Both the position numbers and the translations under genes were made by a program. From Myoxocephalus aenaeus (lineage: Eukaryota > Chordata > Actinopteri > Perciformes > Cottidae), in assembly GCA_038501785.1 (NCBI GenBank), contig JBAMJR010000004.1, positions 1,838,501-1,902,500 of the forward strand: DNA of 64,000 nucleotides. Direction: 5' to 3'. Each line of letters begins with the position of its first letter. Position 1 is the first letter of the stretch. Below are positions 1 through 64,000 of this stretch, one piece after another. Below the pieces are notes generated by a model that saw only the letters and a program-made list of their open reading frames with translations, was not told the DNA's origin and did not search any database.

Positions 1-1849
1 TCTGTCTGTGTCAGCCAGTGGCACTTTATAATCTGCTCCCTTCAGCGTATTTGTCTGCATCAGCAAATGTCTGCATGAAACAAAGTGAACTGAACAAATG
101 AGCTATGTTTACACAAGATACTTTACTTTAAAAACAGATTAAAAACTGCATTTCAAACATTTTAATCTAATGCGTTGTCATTTAAGCCAGGGTCGGAGCG
201 CTTGTTGTTACAGAGCAGTCACTGTTTGCATGAGCTTGACAGCAAAAGTCCTTTCCTACTTTTATGACTGCTAAGTTTAACAAACAATGTCTTGGTGTGT
301 TTATACCAGTTCTCTGTGGAAGCATAACAGTTTATTTATGAGACCTTTAATAGTTATAAGCACAGCCGACACCCGACTCTGTTTATATCCTGTTTTGGAA
401 CTGAAGAGAAACAAATATATATTTAATTTTACCAGCCAATGTCAAAATGTGCTTAGACAGGCAAAAATATGAACCCTTTGAAAAGGGATCTGAATTGGTT
501 TACAGAGGATTAGAATGATTGGCAGCATAGCTCTAAAGTAGTTAAATATGCCAGACACAGTTGTGTCTGACATATTTTTCATCCGGCTGTATGCTTGTAT
601 AGAAGACAAAGTGAAAGACAGAGATGGCCTTCTCTGAATAAGAAACATATAAACAACACTTTGATTCCAGGGGGTTTGAAAACATCTGGACTGGAGTCTG
701 TGAAGTGCCAGTAGCAGCACGCATGTTTTTCTCTTCCCCTGTGATGATCTATTTGTGGCTCCTGTGTGCGTGAACGTACTTGTCTTTGTTACCATGGAGA
801 CCAAAAGAGGTGTGGAAAATCGTGAAGCCTCACTGTGGTCACTGGTTTCATCATACGTGCAGTCTCCACTACTTTACCTTTTAATAGCCCTTCACAGCTG
901 GGCGCTTTGCAAAGGTACAATTTCTTGACATTGCTAATTAGAAAGAACAGGTAGTCATTGTAGATCCAGACCACATCCAGTGCCATGACTCACATTTTTT
1001 TCAACATCCAAAATGTCAAATATCAAGCTTTATAACTCACACGAATAAACACAGTCACAATTTGTCACTTTTATCATTTATTCCAGGAGAAAGTCCCACC
1101 AGTAGGCACAGCTTAGTGCTATTGCTGCACAATCGACCCTCATTTTGATCTGAATTATTCCAATAACACTCCTTTTCCATCACTCCCGTTGTTCTCGTAC
1201 ACAATGGCATTGACCCGCTCTATTGTCTGTGGGGTTGTGTCCTCCTTTTCAGCACTGAGAGGCACATTTGTTGATCTCCTAATTAGATTACCGCTTGTCT
1301 GATTAACTGCCTGTAACTCCTGCTGCCACTTGTAGCGGAACTGGGTTGGGCTGGGCTTCATGCAAACCCTCACTGTCCCTCGTCGGTTCATGGCCTTCGA
1401 TCCCCTTTCCCTTTTTGCACCTGGTGAACTTGCAGACAATGTCAGAGACGGTGAGGATTAACTGAAGATGCAAGGAGTTGAAAGGGTGAGTTTAAAAGCA
1501 CAGTCACGTGGGCTTGAATGTTTTTTTTTCTTTTTCTTCTTGTTACACGTCAGTGATTCTGTTTGAAGACCTACTTACAGTACAACTGCCCACACAGTTG
1601 CTAACGCTAGGCTAACAGGGCTGTGGTACAACTACACTGGTAACCTATTCATCTGCTAGTTGGATCATCAGATAAATGAGGTGAGGTCATGTTAAGAACC
1701 ATATGTGCCACTTATGTCACTACCTTACTGGATGATGAGGTCAAACACTATTGCATTCTCTATTTGTTTCACTTACAATTTGAGCCACGCTTGCAACATA
1801 GCTATACAGATGGTACCATCTGTTTGCAGGTCTGTCCACCAGTTCAGTC

Positions 1850-2290
1850 AACACTGAAATATATCACACAACTATGGATTGCCAGGACATTTTCTACAGA
1901 CATTCATGTTCCCCTGAAGATGAATCCTGTGGACTTTGATGATCCATCAGAGATCACATTTGTTGGTGAAACGTCACAACACCTGTTGAATGGACTGACA
2001 GAATGACTTGTTATCATTTTGGTGATCATCTGACTTTTTAGCTAGCACCGTCATCAGGTCAAAATTGTAATTTGTTTATGAATAAATATTTACAAAACTG
2101 ATGACATTACCATCAGCCTCAGCTGTAATTTGTATTTAGTGTGAATTGGCAAACATTAGCATGCTAATACGCTGAAGTATGATCATGGACATGGTATCTG
2201 CTAAACACCAGCATCTTAGCATTCTCATTGTGAGCATGTTAGCATGCTAATGTTAGCGCTCAAAGCACACAGAGCCACTAGCACTGCAGA
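1850..2290. repeat. degenerate teleost interspersed repeat
   Basis: Contains segments I recognise from a widespread fish repeat: 'ttgccaggacattttctacagacattcatg', 'gatcatctgactttttagctagcaccgtcatcaggtc' (in part) and the (a)gcatgctaatgttagc ending with 'agcatgttagcatgctaat'. These recur in many teleost genomes. The copy is diverged and its exact ends are uncertain. The short open frame at 1689-2006 falls largely within it and is not a gene. Confidence 0.6.
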
Positions 2291-3487
2291 CTGTTCTTGT
2301 TCTTGATTAAGAAACATATAGTATAGTAGATCAAATAATCATCAAATATACTTAACCATCCTGCATCATGAGCATTTATAAGTGGTTAGTCTGATTGAAT
2401 TCCATTTTTTAAAGCCAATTTCCCAATGTTATATCATATTAACCATTGACGCATAGACTTCCTGTTTCTCCTCTGACCCATCACCTTTTCATTCTGGCCC
2501 CTGGCTAAGTTACCACGACAGGTTGAACTCTAAGGACGAGAAGGTGAGGACACCATATGCAGGGGTTGAGGAAGGCGAGGCACAGTGGGGTTTTGAGACA
2601 GAAAGATGTGCATGGCCGGACTAATTTGGCCTCGAAGAGCTGAAGTCGGGGTGACAGCCATCGTGTGGGGACTGGGGACAATGGGCTGAGGGAGAATTGT
2701 TTGCACGTCTGTATGGCCTTTGCAGCAATACTCCCCACGCTATACAATCACTCAGGCCGTCTACTGGAGTGACATTTCAGGAAATTTCCACTGATGTGGG
2801 ACTGGGGCCCCAGCTGTCACGACGGAGCAGCAGGGAGTCGTTGGGCGGGGTGAAATGAGTAGCAGGGAGAGAAAGAGAGGAGCGTTGGATGTTGCTTATC
2901 AGACTTGGCAAGATCTGGCAGCTTTATGGCTTATGGGGGAGAACATTGATAAGTTCTCTCTCTTCCTTTCTTTGTCCGTCTCTGTGCGTTATTGCTTTCA
3001 GTGATAGAGCGAATGATAGCCTCTGTGTGATGTTGGCAGACTTATAAGGCTTATCTTGCAGAATGACATTGGTTTTGTTTTCTGAGCTACCTAAGATGAG
3101 ATAAACGATGCTCTCAGTTCCACATTCATGAAACCGCATCAGTGCATTGAATATAGATGGTTTTCAGGTCAGGAGAGTGTTTGTGTTTTTTTTCTCCAGC
3201 ATTTCAATGAATATTGTTTATTGTTTGACCCTTCTTGAACTGCTTCACTGAAGTACTTAGGAGAAGATTCCAAGCGATTGTTTGTATCATTTTAATGACT
3301 AAGTAGAAACACTAAATTACACTTTTCTATCATATATTTTGGGGAACAAGAATTGTATGCAATTGGTAAAGGCATGGGATGGAAATGTTGGGCGACAGTC
3401 TTCAACTTTGTGATGTGGTGAGTGAGAGGACTTGACATTTACACCACCTCTATCTTACCCACTGCCGTGCCTTGGATCCAAACCATC

Positions 3488-3491
<4 letters not shown>

Positions 3492-3582
<91 letters not shown>

Positions 3583-3610
3583 CTGTGTGTATGTGTCTGT
3601 GTGTATGTGT
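3492..3610 (+). repeat. (TG)n microsatellite
   Basis: Pure to about 3576, then broken by tatg and tctg variants. Cysteine/valine or threonine/histidine open frames across it are artefacts of the repeat. Confidence 0.95.
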
Positions 3611-5183
3611 TTTTGCATGGAGATCATTGCTAAGGTGTGAGTAAGATGAGGTTATTGGATGCACATGACCCAGACTTTGTTAGTATGTGCAGTATGTCTG
3701 CTTGCACATGTAGTTTATAGAGTTTGCAGCTCAGCTCTTGCTCTGCAAACACAATTAGCTGATTTGCATCCAATTAAAAAACTTCGATAAACTCCATCTG
3801 TAACCTTTCCATGCACTCTAATGTCCAGATACCATATCAGACGGCAACTCGACCTTGTGGCAACACTAATACGAGAAATGGGATGGCCTAAGGGTAGTAG
3901 TGCTACATTTCCAACACCACAAGTCGGTCGCACACACCGGCTGTTGAGATGACTAGCACTTCTGGCCGACATTCGGCCTCTTCTTTCCAGCAATTGAAAA
4001 TTAAGCCTGCATGTGATGAAGCATGCTTGCTGTAACTGTTACTAGGCAAGAGGTTACTACTAGAAAAATCCTTTTATTTTTTATTTTTTATTCTGCAACT
4101 TACGTGTGTATATTTTGACAGGAAACGTGTCCCGGAAGTATCTCTGGTCACAGACAACCTTTGGAAATGGAAATGTTTGAAAACACAATTTTGACGAAAT
4201 GGAATTTGTCTACATTGAACTTGATGGCAGACGTGTCACACGAAATTCTGCCTGCTGGACTATTCCCAAAGTGTACCAGAGCAACGTAATTAATAGCACT
4301 GAGAAGCTGATAGTACTGAGTATTTATAAGTCACCTTGCTTTGAGGATACTGCTAAAAATAGAGTAAGTTGCATTGATATTAGAATTGCTTATTTGGAGT
4401 ATTTCTTTGACATGCATGCATGAAACCTTATATTTATGCCAACTTGATGACTAAATAACATGTTCACATCGCAGTATCTTGTTAAAATCAATTGCAGAGT
4501 ACATCGGCCAATAAGCCTTAGGTCTGTTGGCACAACATTGAGCGGCATAGATATAATTGCATGTATAACTCATAATACTTGAGTGATAGGTATGGAAATG
4601 TTTGTTGTGCACACTGTGATATGAAACTCGGAGTATGGTAAATATCTCCAGGCTCAAAAACAAAATGACAGACTGTAAATGACCAGGTGGCAGTTGACCT
4701 TTATTCTGTGAAGAAAAGCAATATAGGTTGTGTGAGTGTGTGGCAATGTATTTGTCTTTGTGTGCACTCACACAGTAACACAATAATTTGGGGTTCTCTG
4801 GGTTCGGCAGTACTTTCCAGGTGGTTGCTTCGTGTGTTTGTGCATGTGTGACGATACTTTGATATGGGGCTGGCGTACCGTGTAAGAATGAGTGAAGCTC
4901 CCTGGGCGCAGCGCTTTCTTGGCACATCTTTATGATCCCATCATGACGGGGGAAACACGACACTGGGGAGGATATTCCACTGCCCAGCAGCTAAGGGAGA
5001 GAAACAGGGCTGCACAAACACACTGCTCCTGCAACTCCAGTAACAAGGTCTAGTGAGGTTAGGCCTGCACAAACACATGGAGCTTCTGCTGCAGTGTGTC
5101 ACTTAAACCCAAACTGCTGCACAGTACAGACTTGCATAGTATGCATAACTACATACATGAACTTAAACAAACAAACATTAATG

Positions 5184-5184
<1 letters not shown>

Positions 5185-5239
<55 letters not shown>
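5185..5239 (+). repeat. (AT)n microsatellite
   Basis: AT dinucleotides with one ac interruption, followed by a short C-rich run. Confidence 0.95.
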
Positions 5240-5242
<3 letters not shown>

Positions 5243-8200
5243 CCCCCCCACCCCAGGACTACACTAATGACCACTATTGCTGAGAGGACAGTGAGTTGAT
5301 TGGCATAGAGAAAGCATGACACCAGCACATTCAGGCATATGGCATGTGGACCCACTGATGGGCGCACACATATGGTGCTGGTGGCTTTTGCTGCTTCGCA
5401 TGGGAGGAAGGCACTGTGCGTGCCTTTGATCAGCCTCCAAATCACTGAGCACAGCACACAAAGTACAGCCTTAAAATCTCTAACTGTTTGGGTTGCCTCA
5501 TTTTGTCTCATTATTCCGCAAACACATTTAAATGCAATGCCTTTTGCAGCTCCTTTCAGTTTTTGCGATTTTGCAATCACAGGATTTCTTTTAAAGAAAT
5601 CTAGAAAGTACTGCAGTTTTAGTCACAATTCAGTACATTACACACATTGATTACATAATTAGGTTCTTTAATGATTTTTTTTGGTACAAATGCACAGTTG
5701 TTTAATGGAAAAGGGAGTCCTTTGGTTGCAAAATTATTTTAATTTGTGTTTCAAAGTTGTCCACACACACAAATAAACACGTTTTTATTTCTGTGTTAAT
5801 ATGGAACAATGCTACATGAACAATAAATGAGACTATTTGATTGTCATTGGTGACTGTAACAACAATAGCTGCCCCACTTAATTCCACATAAATGTATTTC
5901 CTACCTAAATCAATGGCACTTCTTTAAAGAGCCATTATTTGCATGCATTGATGACAACATTGAGTGTTGAGAACTGTCGCAGCGCTCCGCCTTTTAACAC
6001 CCTTTCCAATTCCCACGTCAGCAAAATCAACCTCCGGGTAACCATGGAAACTTTTGTTTTCTTGATGTGTCCTGTGAATATCCCACCAACTCGCCCACCA
6101 GAGAGTTGCTGAGGACTCGTTACAGTTAAGGGACTGCATTGGGATAGAAACCAGTCACCGTGGTGACAAGGCATATCCCAGAAGACCAAATGCTCGACCT
6201 GTGATTGGCTGGAGGGACAAGGTCACGACCTGTGAGGCCTCCGTCAGTGACGTCTGTATTCAGCCATTAACACGTCGCAATATCACCTGTCTCTCTTTCT
6301 CTGTATTGTTTCTCGCCATCAGTGCAGATACATTTTGTCACACCTCCATTTTTCCTGTCGTGTTTTGTTCCCGTCATCTCCCATTGCCCTCCCATTAGAT
6401 TATTCCATTGTTTTCAATTACAAAACACTCAGGCCAGCTCATAATGGTTACTATCAGGAAATTGTGTTTTATTAATGCCCAAATGGAAGTTTCTCTGAAG
6501 CCACAAATATAATAATTCTGACCATTTCCTGGACAACATTACATAATTGGACTTACTGTATCACCAGCAATGTACTGAGAATTAAGATACACTTTTAATA
6601 GAGAAGTGCACAGGATACCCATCGGACATTTTTGCTAGTGAAATAATGTAAACTTTGCATCACTTAATTGCCTTGCCGATGAAGATTACCAATTCAGTTT
6701 CTCGCTCTTTTGTAGAACACATTTCCTACTTTCGAAAGCCGCTCCGCTCAATTGTGCCCTGGCGAAATTACTTATTGCAGTACGGTATGCTGATTCAAAG
6801 CAGCGTGTGAATAGGAGGAAACTGGGTGTGATTGTGCAACGCCGTGTATAACTGTTCCCAACAGACCGTGAAATTGTTTATTCTTCTGCTGCCATTTCTG
6901 TGTAAAACAGAAAAGGAATCACTTCCCCCTCTGCACAGTCGCCGCCGTCAGACCGCCACTGGTTTCCGCCAAAAAATGAACTCCCCATTGATTAACGGAA
7001 ATTCTTAATCAACAGGCAACTGTGTTGGTTCTTGTTGTTATTTGGATCGCTCAATGACGTCATTGAAATAGCCTGGAGATATTGTCTGAGGAAATTGAAA
7101 TGCTTGATTATATTTTCTTGCTTCTCTTCAGAGTGACTTTGTTCCACAACACTGGCTTCATGGGGGATCGGCCGATGACGCAACATGGATGTGACCAGTT
7201 TTCTAGCTTTTTCACATTATTGTCAGGATAAATGAACCTTTTCTTGGGTAGTTAAAAAGGAAATACGTTGCAGTTTGAGTGCTTTATTGTAAATAACACT
7301 TGCTTTTCCTTGCACCAAAACCGCATAGTAGTTTTAAATTACTTGAAAACGTGGCTAATGTATGTCAATTAAAAACCTGGACATCACTTTCACTGATGTC
7401 ATAGAACATAAATCCAATACATTTTTGTTTCATGTGCAAATCCCACATTCCTCCAGAGGTTTATCCTGGGGTAACCTGTAACATATAGCAGGGAATAGCA
7501 GTCTGCTCCACTGTTAACGTTGCATGCATCATCGTTTTTTAAAAGCATGCTTTGATGTTTAAGTTGACATCAATTCTAGCTGAGTTCATTATGCACAGTT
7601 ATATGAGGGCTTGCTTTTAATCTCATAGATCATCCTACACTCACATCTCTCTTTGAAATGTAACCACATTTTCGGAAACAGAAGGTCATTTTCTCTTGAT
7701 CAATTCATTCAATGGCTGTAATATGACCCACATTATCTGTTTTTGTGACCTTGTGTTAGTGTGCTTATTCCCTCCACTGTGAATGTCTGTCTGCCCCTCA
7801 GTGGGGAAGACATGGAAGGACATTTCGGTCTGGTTTGAAGCGGACCGCTTGGTCGTGACACACATTTAGGTAGGTTACTTGTAGCTATTAGCTAACTGGG
7901 TTAAAGCGCACATCTCATGGCGCGTTTTGTTTATCCGAAGGGGAGACATGATGAGAGTAATTTTGATTATTTAGGAACAAGGGGGGATATGGAAAAATAG
8001 AAGGTGTGGGAGAACGAGTGTGTGTGTGTGTGTGTGTGTGATTGAGAACCAGTTTGTGTGTTTGGCCGAGAGACAAGAACCTCACCAAAACAACTGCCGT
8101 AATTTGTCTTCATCTGTGACCTTAATGTCCAGGCTGCAGACATCATTCACACACTGTCTGATTCTGCCTCCCTTCTCTGTTTTCTTTTCTATGTTCATAC

Positions 8201-8827
8201 TGATTTGGTATATCCAACCCCCACCTCTCACCACATCCCCCCCATGTTGATGTATAAGCCTTCAGGCCAAGTGTAGGTGATGTAGAAGGGGTGGGTGGGG
8301 TGGCTCTGTGTGGGTGCATCTATTTCCCATCAGTCTAAAACCTCTTGCCATTTGACCTGGCACCTTTTGTACTCTCCATTCTCTGCTTCTTTTTATTCTT
8401 CCTGGAGGCGTTCCCAGTCGAGTCCGAGCAGACAAAAATGTCTCCACAATTTGGAACCACCAGAGGGAGGAAAGGAGGAGATACAGATTGCATCGTAAGA
8501 CTCTGGGTGAAGATCAGATTATTTATTTTTTTCAGGTTTGAGAGCCTTACGCAGAGGGAAAACAAAAATATTTAAATCTTGAAAATAGAGATTATTTCTT
8601 GAGTGAAGGCATGGACATGATGGACAGGTGAAATGTGTTCATATATTAGATTTTTTCATATACACTTAGGATATGTTACCTGAATTCAACCCTTGTTTAA
8701 TCACAGTTCAGTTTAGGTTGACACATTGTGTGTTGATCGTATTTATAACATATTTTGTATGAATGTATGCAGTGTATCAGACCAAACGTGCCCTCTCGGG
8801 ACCGTGTTTGGACTGTTGATGCTGTTG

Positions 8828-8845
8828 AGCACTAGAGGGCAGCAG
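8828..8845 (+). promoter_or_regulatory. CTCF-like motif
   Basis: gcactagagggcagcag resembles the CTCF core CCASYAGRKGGCRS, about 3.6 kb upstream of ank3 exon 1. A second, weaker resemblance (ccaccagagggagg) is at 8457-8470. Whether either is bound is unknown. Confidence 0.25.
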
Positions 8846-9599
8846 ACTACAAATAATGAGTGTAGCCCACCTGGACCACAGAGGATGACCTGCTCATTAT
8901 TGTTCCTACATTACAACCTAAAAATTATACATGACAACACATGCACCGTTCCTGCTCTACAGCTCCTGCAGCATGGTGACTGTGTTTGTGCATGTACATT
9001 AATAATATAGATGAAGCGATAAAATGAACACAGGGAAAGAACTATTTGGTTAATTTATGTCACAGGAACGTGTGCCTAACATGGGCGGGACAAAAATAGA
9101 AAAAACTGGCCCCTGAGCTTTTTTCAGCTCCATTAAACAAAAAACGATTTCTTTCAAAATCTCATTTATTTATTTATTTAAAGGAATCAGTGTACTTTCC
9201 TGGGTGTTGGTTATTCTGTAACCTCACAGTGACCTGTCCAGCGCAAACCCACCAGATGTCGTCTTTCCTTTGCCTGTTGTTGTGAGTGTGTGTTCGGGGA
9301 CACGCTGTTGCGGCTGCGGAGGTCAAAGAGGCCAATGAGATTGATGCTGTGATTGGTCTTGTTGCACCCGTGGGAGATGCACCAGTGAGATGCACAGACT
9401 CACCACAGATAGGAGACTGACCCAGGCAGCACGGCCTCAGGGGCGTCTGAAGACATGAAGAAGTAGAAAGTTTGCTTTGCTTTTCAATGTTCATAATCTC
9501 CTAATCAGTGGGATACTTCAATTTAAACAATTCTTTAATTTCTGATCAGATTCCTGAATGAGTGATGATGGATTCCATATCCTCATATGATAATAATAC

Positions 9600-9760
9600 T
9601 AATACATAATAATGATTGTCACATTCATTGACAACTAACTATTTTTTTTCTTTCGTGATAATCTATAAAATCTCATAAAATCTAATTATCAAAATTGTTG
9701 CCAATTGATTTTTCCGTCGATCATCTTCATCGATCATTATAGCTCAAATTATTAGCTACT
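9600..9760. repeat. possible fragment of the attaatcgat repeat family
   Basis: Contains acattcattgacaactaact and attgatttttccgtcgatca then ttatagctcaaattattagc. Resembles the internal part and right end of the family at 21006-21346. Boundaries are uncertain. Confidence 0.35.
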
Positions 9761-10420
9761 CCTGATACTAAAGGAAAATTGCCATCCTAATTATGCACCA
9801 AAGCAAAATATTCTTCATTCTGGTTGTGGTAGTTTTTTTTTTTTCTGGCTGTACTGTATGTGGCATAGTGCCTGGAAAACGGTGGACAATATCCAATAAA
9901 CGTCCACTTCTAGAGTTCAGCCAACTGTGCTCTATTGTAGTAGAGGTGCTTTTTTTTTGCCTGCAAAATGCTGGGGTTTGGAATATAGGACACCTTGGCA
10001 GTGGCTTTTACTACGAGTAAGTCCATTGGCTATGGGGGGGTTACGTAGGTTTTTGTGCCATTTCATCACAACATTTCTATTGAGCTGCAGAAGTAATTGT
10101 GTGAGGATTGTAATTTACGTTTCATTCATCATGATTCCTCTTTGCATATCTCTCTTCGGACAAAGGCTTGAATTTTATTTTCAAAATAGCGGTTTGTTTA
10201 TCATGTGTTGTCTCCTCCATGCATCTACATACACTCGCACACATGCACCCAGCCCCCTACTGCCTCCCTTCCCAATCCCTCCTCTTACCTCTTCACGCTC
10301 CTTATCCATCCATCCTGTCCTCCCTGAAGCCACCCCATTGGCCCTTGCCTAGCAACCGCATGATAATTTGGCATAATGTGACACCCCCTGATGCATGATG
10401 GGGGCTGTAAATCAGCTTCA

Positions 10421-10437
10421 CCCCCCCCCCCCCCCCC
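10421..10437 (+). repeat. poly-C run (17 nt)
   Basis: Homopolymer C; its length is prone to sequencing error. Confidence 0.9.
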
Positions 10438-11478
10438 TCACGCCGGTGGCTGGTGTTTGGGGCTGAAAAGAAAGAAACATGACTGGGAGGGTGAATATAT
10501 TTGAGGAAGAGAAAAGGGAATTTCACACTCACATCATTACATGACTGGTGTCCACCGGCTAAACCTGTCATCTGTCCCTGGAGGGTTGTTCTCCTTTTTC
10601 TCTCGCAGCAGTGACCGATCATCTGCTCTCATTCTCAGCTTTTCTCCGCATGCAGTCCATATGTACAGTTTAGAGGCACAGGAGATTGTGTGGAAAGCAG
10701 ACAGGCATGTGATGAGGCAGCCTTCCTGTATTGACAGGACCCAGCCAGGCTCATAAGGTGCCTCTGACACGCAGGCACGCGGAGGAGAGAAACATAAAGA
10801 TGGCCGCTGCGTGCTCCGTCTGGCTCCGTGCTGCCACGTCTGACGTGAGCACGGCCGATGTGAAGGACATCCTTAATATGACGTCTCGCCTTTTTCTATT
10901 CTCCGCTCTTCAGTCACAGAAAATCAAAGGGTCTTTTGTTGTCTCTCCCTCTCTCTGTGTAGATCTCTCTGGTCTCTTCCTCCTCATGCGCCTTCTCCTC
11001 TTCCTCCTCCTCCTTCTCTGTCCCTCACCAGTGATTTGGTGAAACAAAAGCTCCCCTGGTCCCGTTTGACCTCTCCATCGCGAGGTCAATTAACCCAGAT
11101 GGTGGGATGACCACACTGAGTTTAGAGGAGCGCAGGGCGGAAATTCAGTAACTGAGAAATGTCGTCAAATAGGCATTTATTTCAAATTTTGACTTGTGAT
11201 GTATTTATTAAATCACTGATGATGTGTTACCTGGTTGTGACTTTCACTTCGTTGATTTTTTGGTTTGGTTTGCCATTGAGTTACACATTATGTTCAGGTG
11301 TGAGTATACACATTTTCAAAGTTGAAACAATTGACTAGCAATATCGGATAATATCCTCAATTATAGCTTCCTCTTATATCTCCTCCCTCTCTCCCTCTCT
11401 TTCTCTCCACCTTTACCCGCGTCCTTCGCATGTTCTCCCCATTCCCATCTCGTCATTTGGCCACCTCCAGCTGGTAAT

Positions 11479-11491
11479 GTGTGTGTGTGTG

Positions 11492-11547
<56 letters not shown>
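11479..11547 (+). repeat. (TG)n microsatellite upstream of ank3
   Basis: One c interruption (gtgcgt). It faces the complementary (CA)n tract at 11701-11787. Confidence 0.95.
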
Positions 11548-11548
<1 letters not shown>

Positions 11549-11686
11549 TAGTTAATAGGTGGGGGGTATAGAAACACATACACACAGATGGATGTACACA
11601 CACATACTCATTCTGCTGTTGCTCCTTGCCACCATTTCCTTTTGCTATTCTAACTGGTGCCTTTGCTTCATTCATGCACTCACACC

Positions 11687-11790
<104 letters not shown>

Positions 11791-11892
11791 TGCATGGTGG
11801 AGAACCAGCGAGGTACAGCAGCAGGGACCAGAGCAGAGAGAAAGAGGAAGAGAGAGAGAAACATTTAAGAGGACGGACTGAAACAGAGCGTG

Positions 11893-11906
11893 GTTGCCGT
11901 AGTAAC
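11893..11906 (+). promoter_or_regulatory. RFX X-box-like motif
   Basis: GTTGCCGTAGTAAC fits the X-box consensus GTYRCC-N(1-3)-RGYAAC at every specified base, with a 2-nt spacer, about 540 bp upstream of the ank3 start codon. RFX factors bind this motif and drive neuronal and ciliary genes. A functional role here is inferred from sequence and position only. Confidence 0.4.
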
Positions 11907-11938
11907 CGTTCCCCTCCCTCCCTTCTTCCCTCCACCTC

Positions 11939-11941
<3 letters not shown>

Positions 11942-11983
<42 letters not shown>
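11942..11983 (+). repeat. (TC)n microsatellite in the ank3 promoter/5'UTR region
   Basis: About 21 pure units. CT-rich tracts of this kind often sit in core promoters and can act as GAGA-type elements; function here is not shown. Confidence 0.95.
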
Positions 11984-11986
<3 letters not shown>

Positions 11987-12442
11987 CCTCCCTCCACCTC
12001 TGTGCTGGTGATGCTCGTGTCTCTTCTCTTTCCATCCGGTTTTGTCCTCACCTCTCCTGGACGCGCTCCTCTCACACTGCCAGTGGACGAGGAGGAGGAG
12101 GAGATGAGGAGATGAGGAGAAGCTGCTGTCTCTTCTCTCCCGTCTTCCTATCACTTTAAAAAAAAAAAGAAACAAAAGAGAGGGAGCAGACCAGACCAGA
12201 GCAACAACCAAAAGAAAGGACACACAGGATATACATACAAAGTGAAAGATACCCTACTCTTCTCCATTCTCCTTTTCAGGGAGGGCATTTTTCTTCCCTT
12301 TCCCCCCCTTTCCTTTTCTACCCCGATATTTTTCCTCTGAGATCCCGGTTTTGTCAATGTATAGTCCCTGAACTTCTCTGGGATTTCAGGTGAGGCACGC
12401 GTGTGTAGTGTGTGGTGCTTCTACATTTTTTTATTGCCTATC

Positions 12443-64000
<51,558 letters not shown>

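Larger units (their letters stand above)
11800..12442 (+). promoter_or_regulatory. ank3: presumed ank3 promoter and 5'UTR region
   Basis: Sequence just upstream of the ank3 start codon. It holds an X-box-like motif, a (CT)n tract, purine-rich and pyrimidine-rich stretches and no TATA box that I can place. An AG|GTGAGG sequence at 12389/12390 could be a donor for a non-coding 5' exon, but no acceptor is evident before the ATG, so the simplest reading is an unspliced leader. The transcription start is not determinable by eye. Confidence 0.5.

Noticed and set aside
1155..1439. Minus-strand frame of about 94 codons with mixed composition
   Set aside because: It lacks an ATG at its beginning, has no recognised family and no clear splice sites. 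It could be an exon of a neighbouring gene, but I cannot support that.
1689..2006. 105-codon open frame on the + strand
   Set aside because: Falls largely in a dispersed teleost repeat; the peptide is not protein-like.
12401..12442. Upstream extension of the ank3 frame before the ATG
   Set aside because: Open only from a GTG codon; the ATG at 12443 has a good context and matches the known ankyrin-G start.

Overview
The window is nuclear genomic DNA from a ray-finned (teleost) fish. The evidence is vertebrate-type gene structure (short exons, long introns, GT-AG junctions), very dense (GT/CA)n, (CT/GA)n and (GGA)n microsatellites, and several interspersed repeats that I recognise as typical of percomorph-like teleosts. 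There is no bacterial, phage or organellar gene organisation.

The only gene I can assign with confidence is the 5' part of ankyrin-3 (ankyrin-G, ank3) on the + strand. It runs off the right edge. Seventeen coding exons were assembled by eye: the initiator exon at 12443-12565 and sixteen exons from 44886 to 64000. A skippable 24-nt microexon (51341-51364) lies between the exons for ankyrin repeats 6 and 7. Together they encode about 644 residues (652 with the microexon): a basic, charged N-terminal segment, then 18 complete ankyrin repeats and the start of the 19th. All junctions are phase 0, and nearly every repeat has its own 99-nt exon; three exons carry two repeats (186, 198 and 198 nt). 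The remaining repeats, ZU5/UPA domains and death domain must lie beyond 64000.

Layout: 1-11.8 kb is upstream sequence with old repeats, microsatellites and no gene I can support. 11.8-12.44 kb is the presumed promoter and 5'UTR, with an RFX X-box-like site. 12.57-44.89 kb is a 32-kb first intron rich in microsatellites, a ~535-bp polypurine tract, nested transposable-element debris, a perfect hairpin and several possible alternative first exons. 44.89-64 kb is the dense ankyrin-repeat exon array.

The points most worth checking are the microexon; possible alternative N-terminal exons in intron 1; splice sites embedded in or next to (GT)n/(CA)n tracts (exons 4, 5 and 16), where complementary dinucleotide arrays could pair in the pre-mRNA and loop out exons; and a nested insertion with an 8-bp target duplication. 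I see no previously undescribed multi-gene system here.
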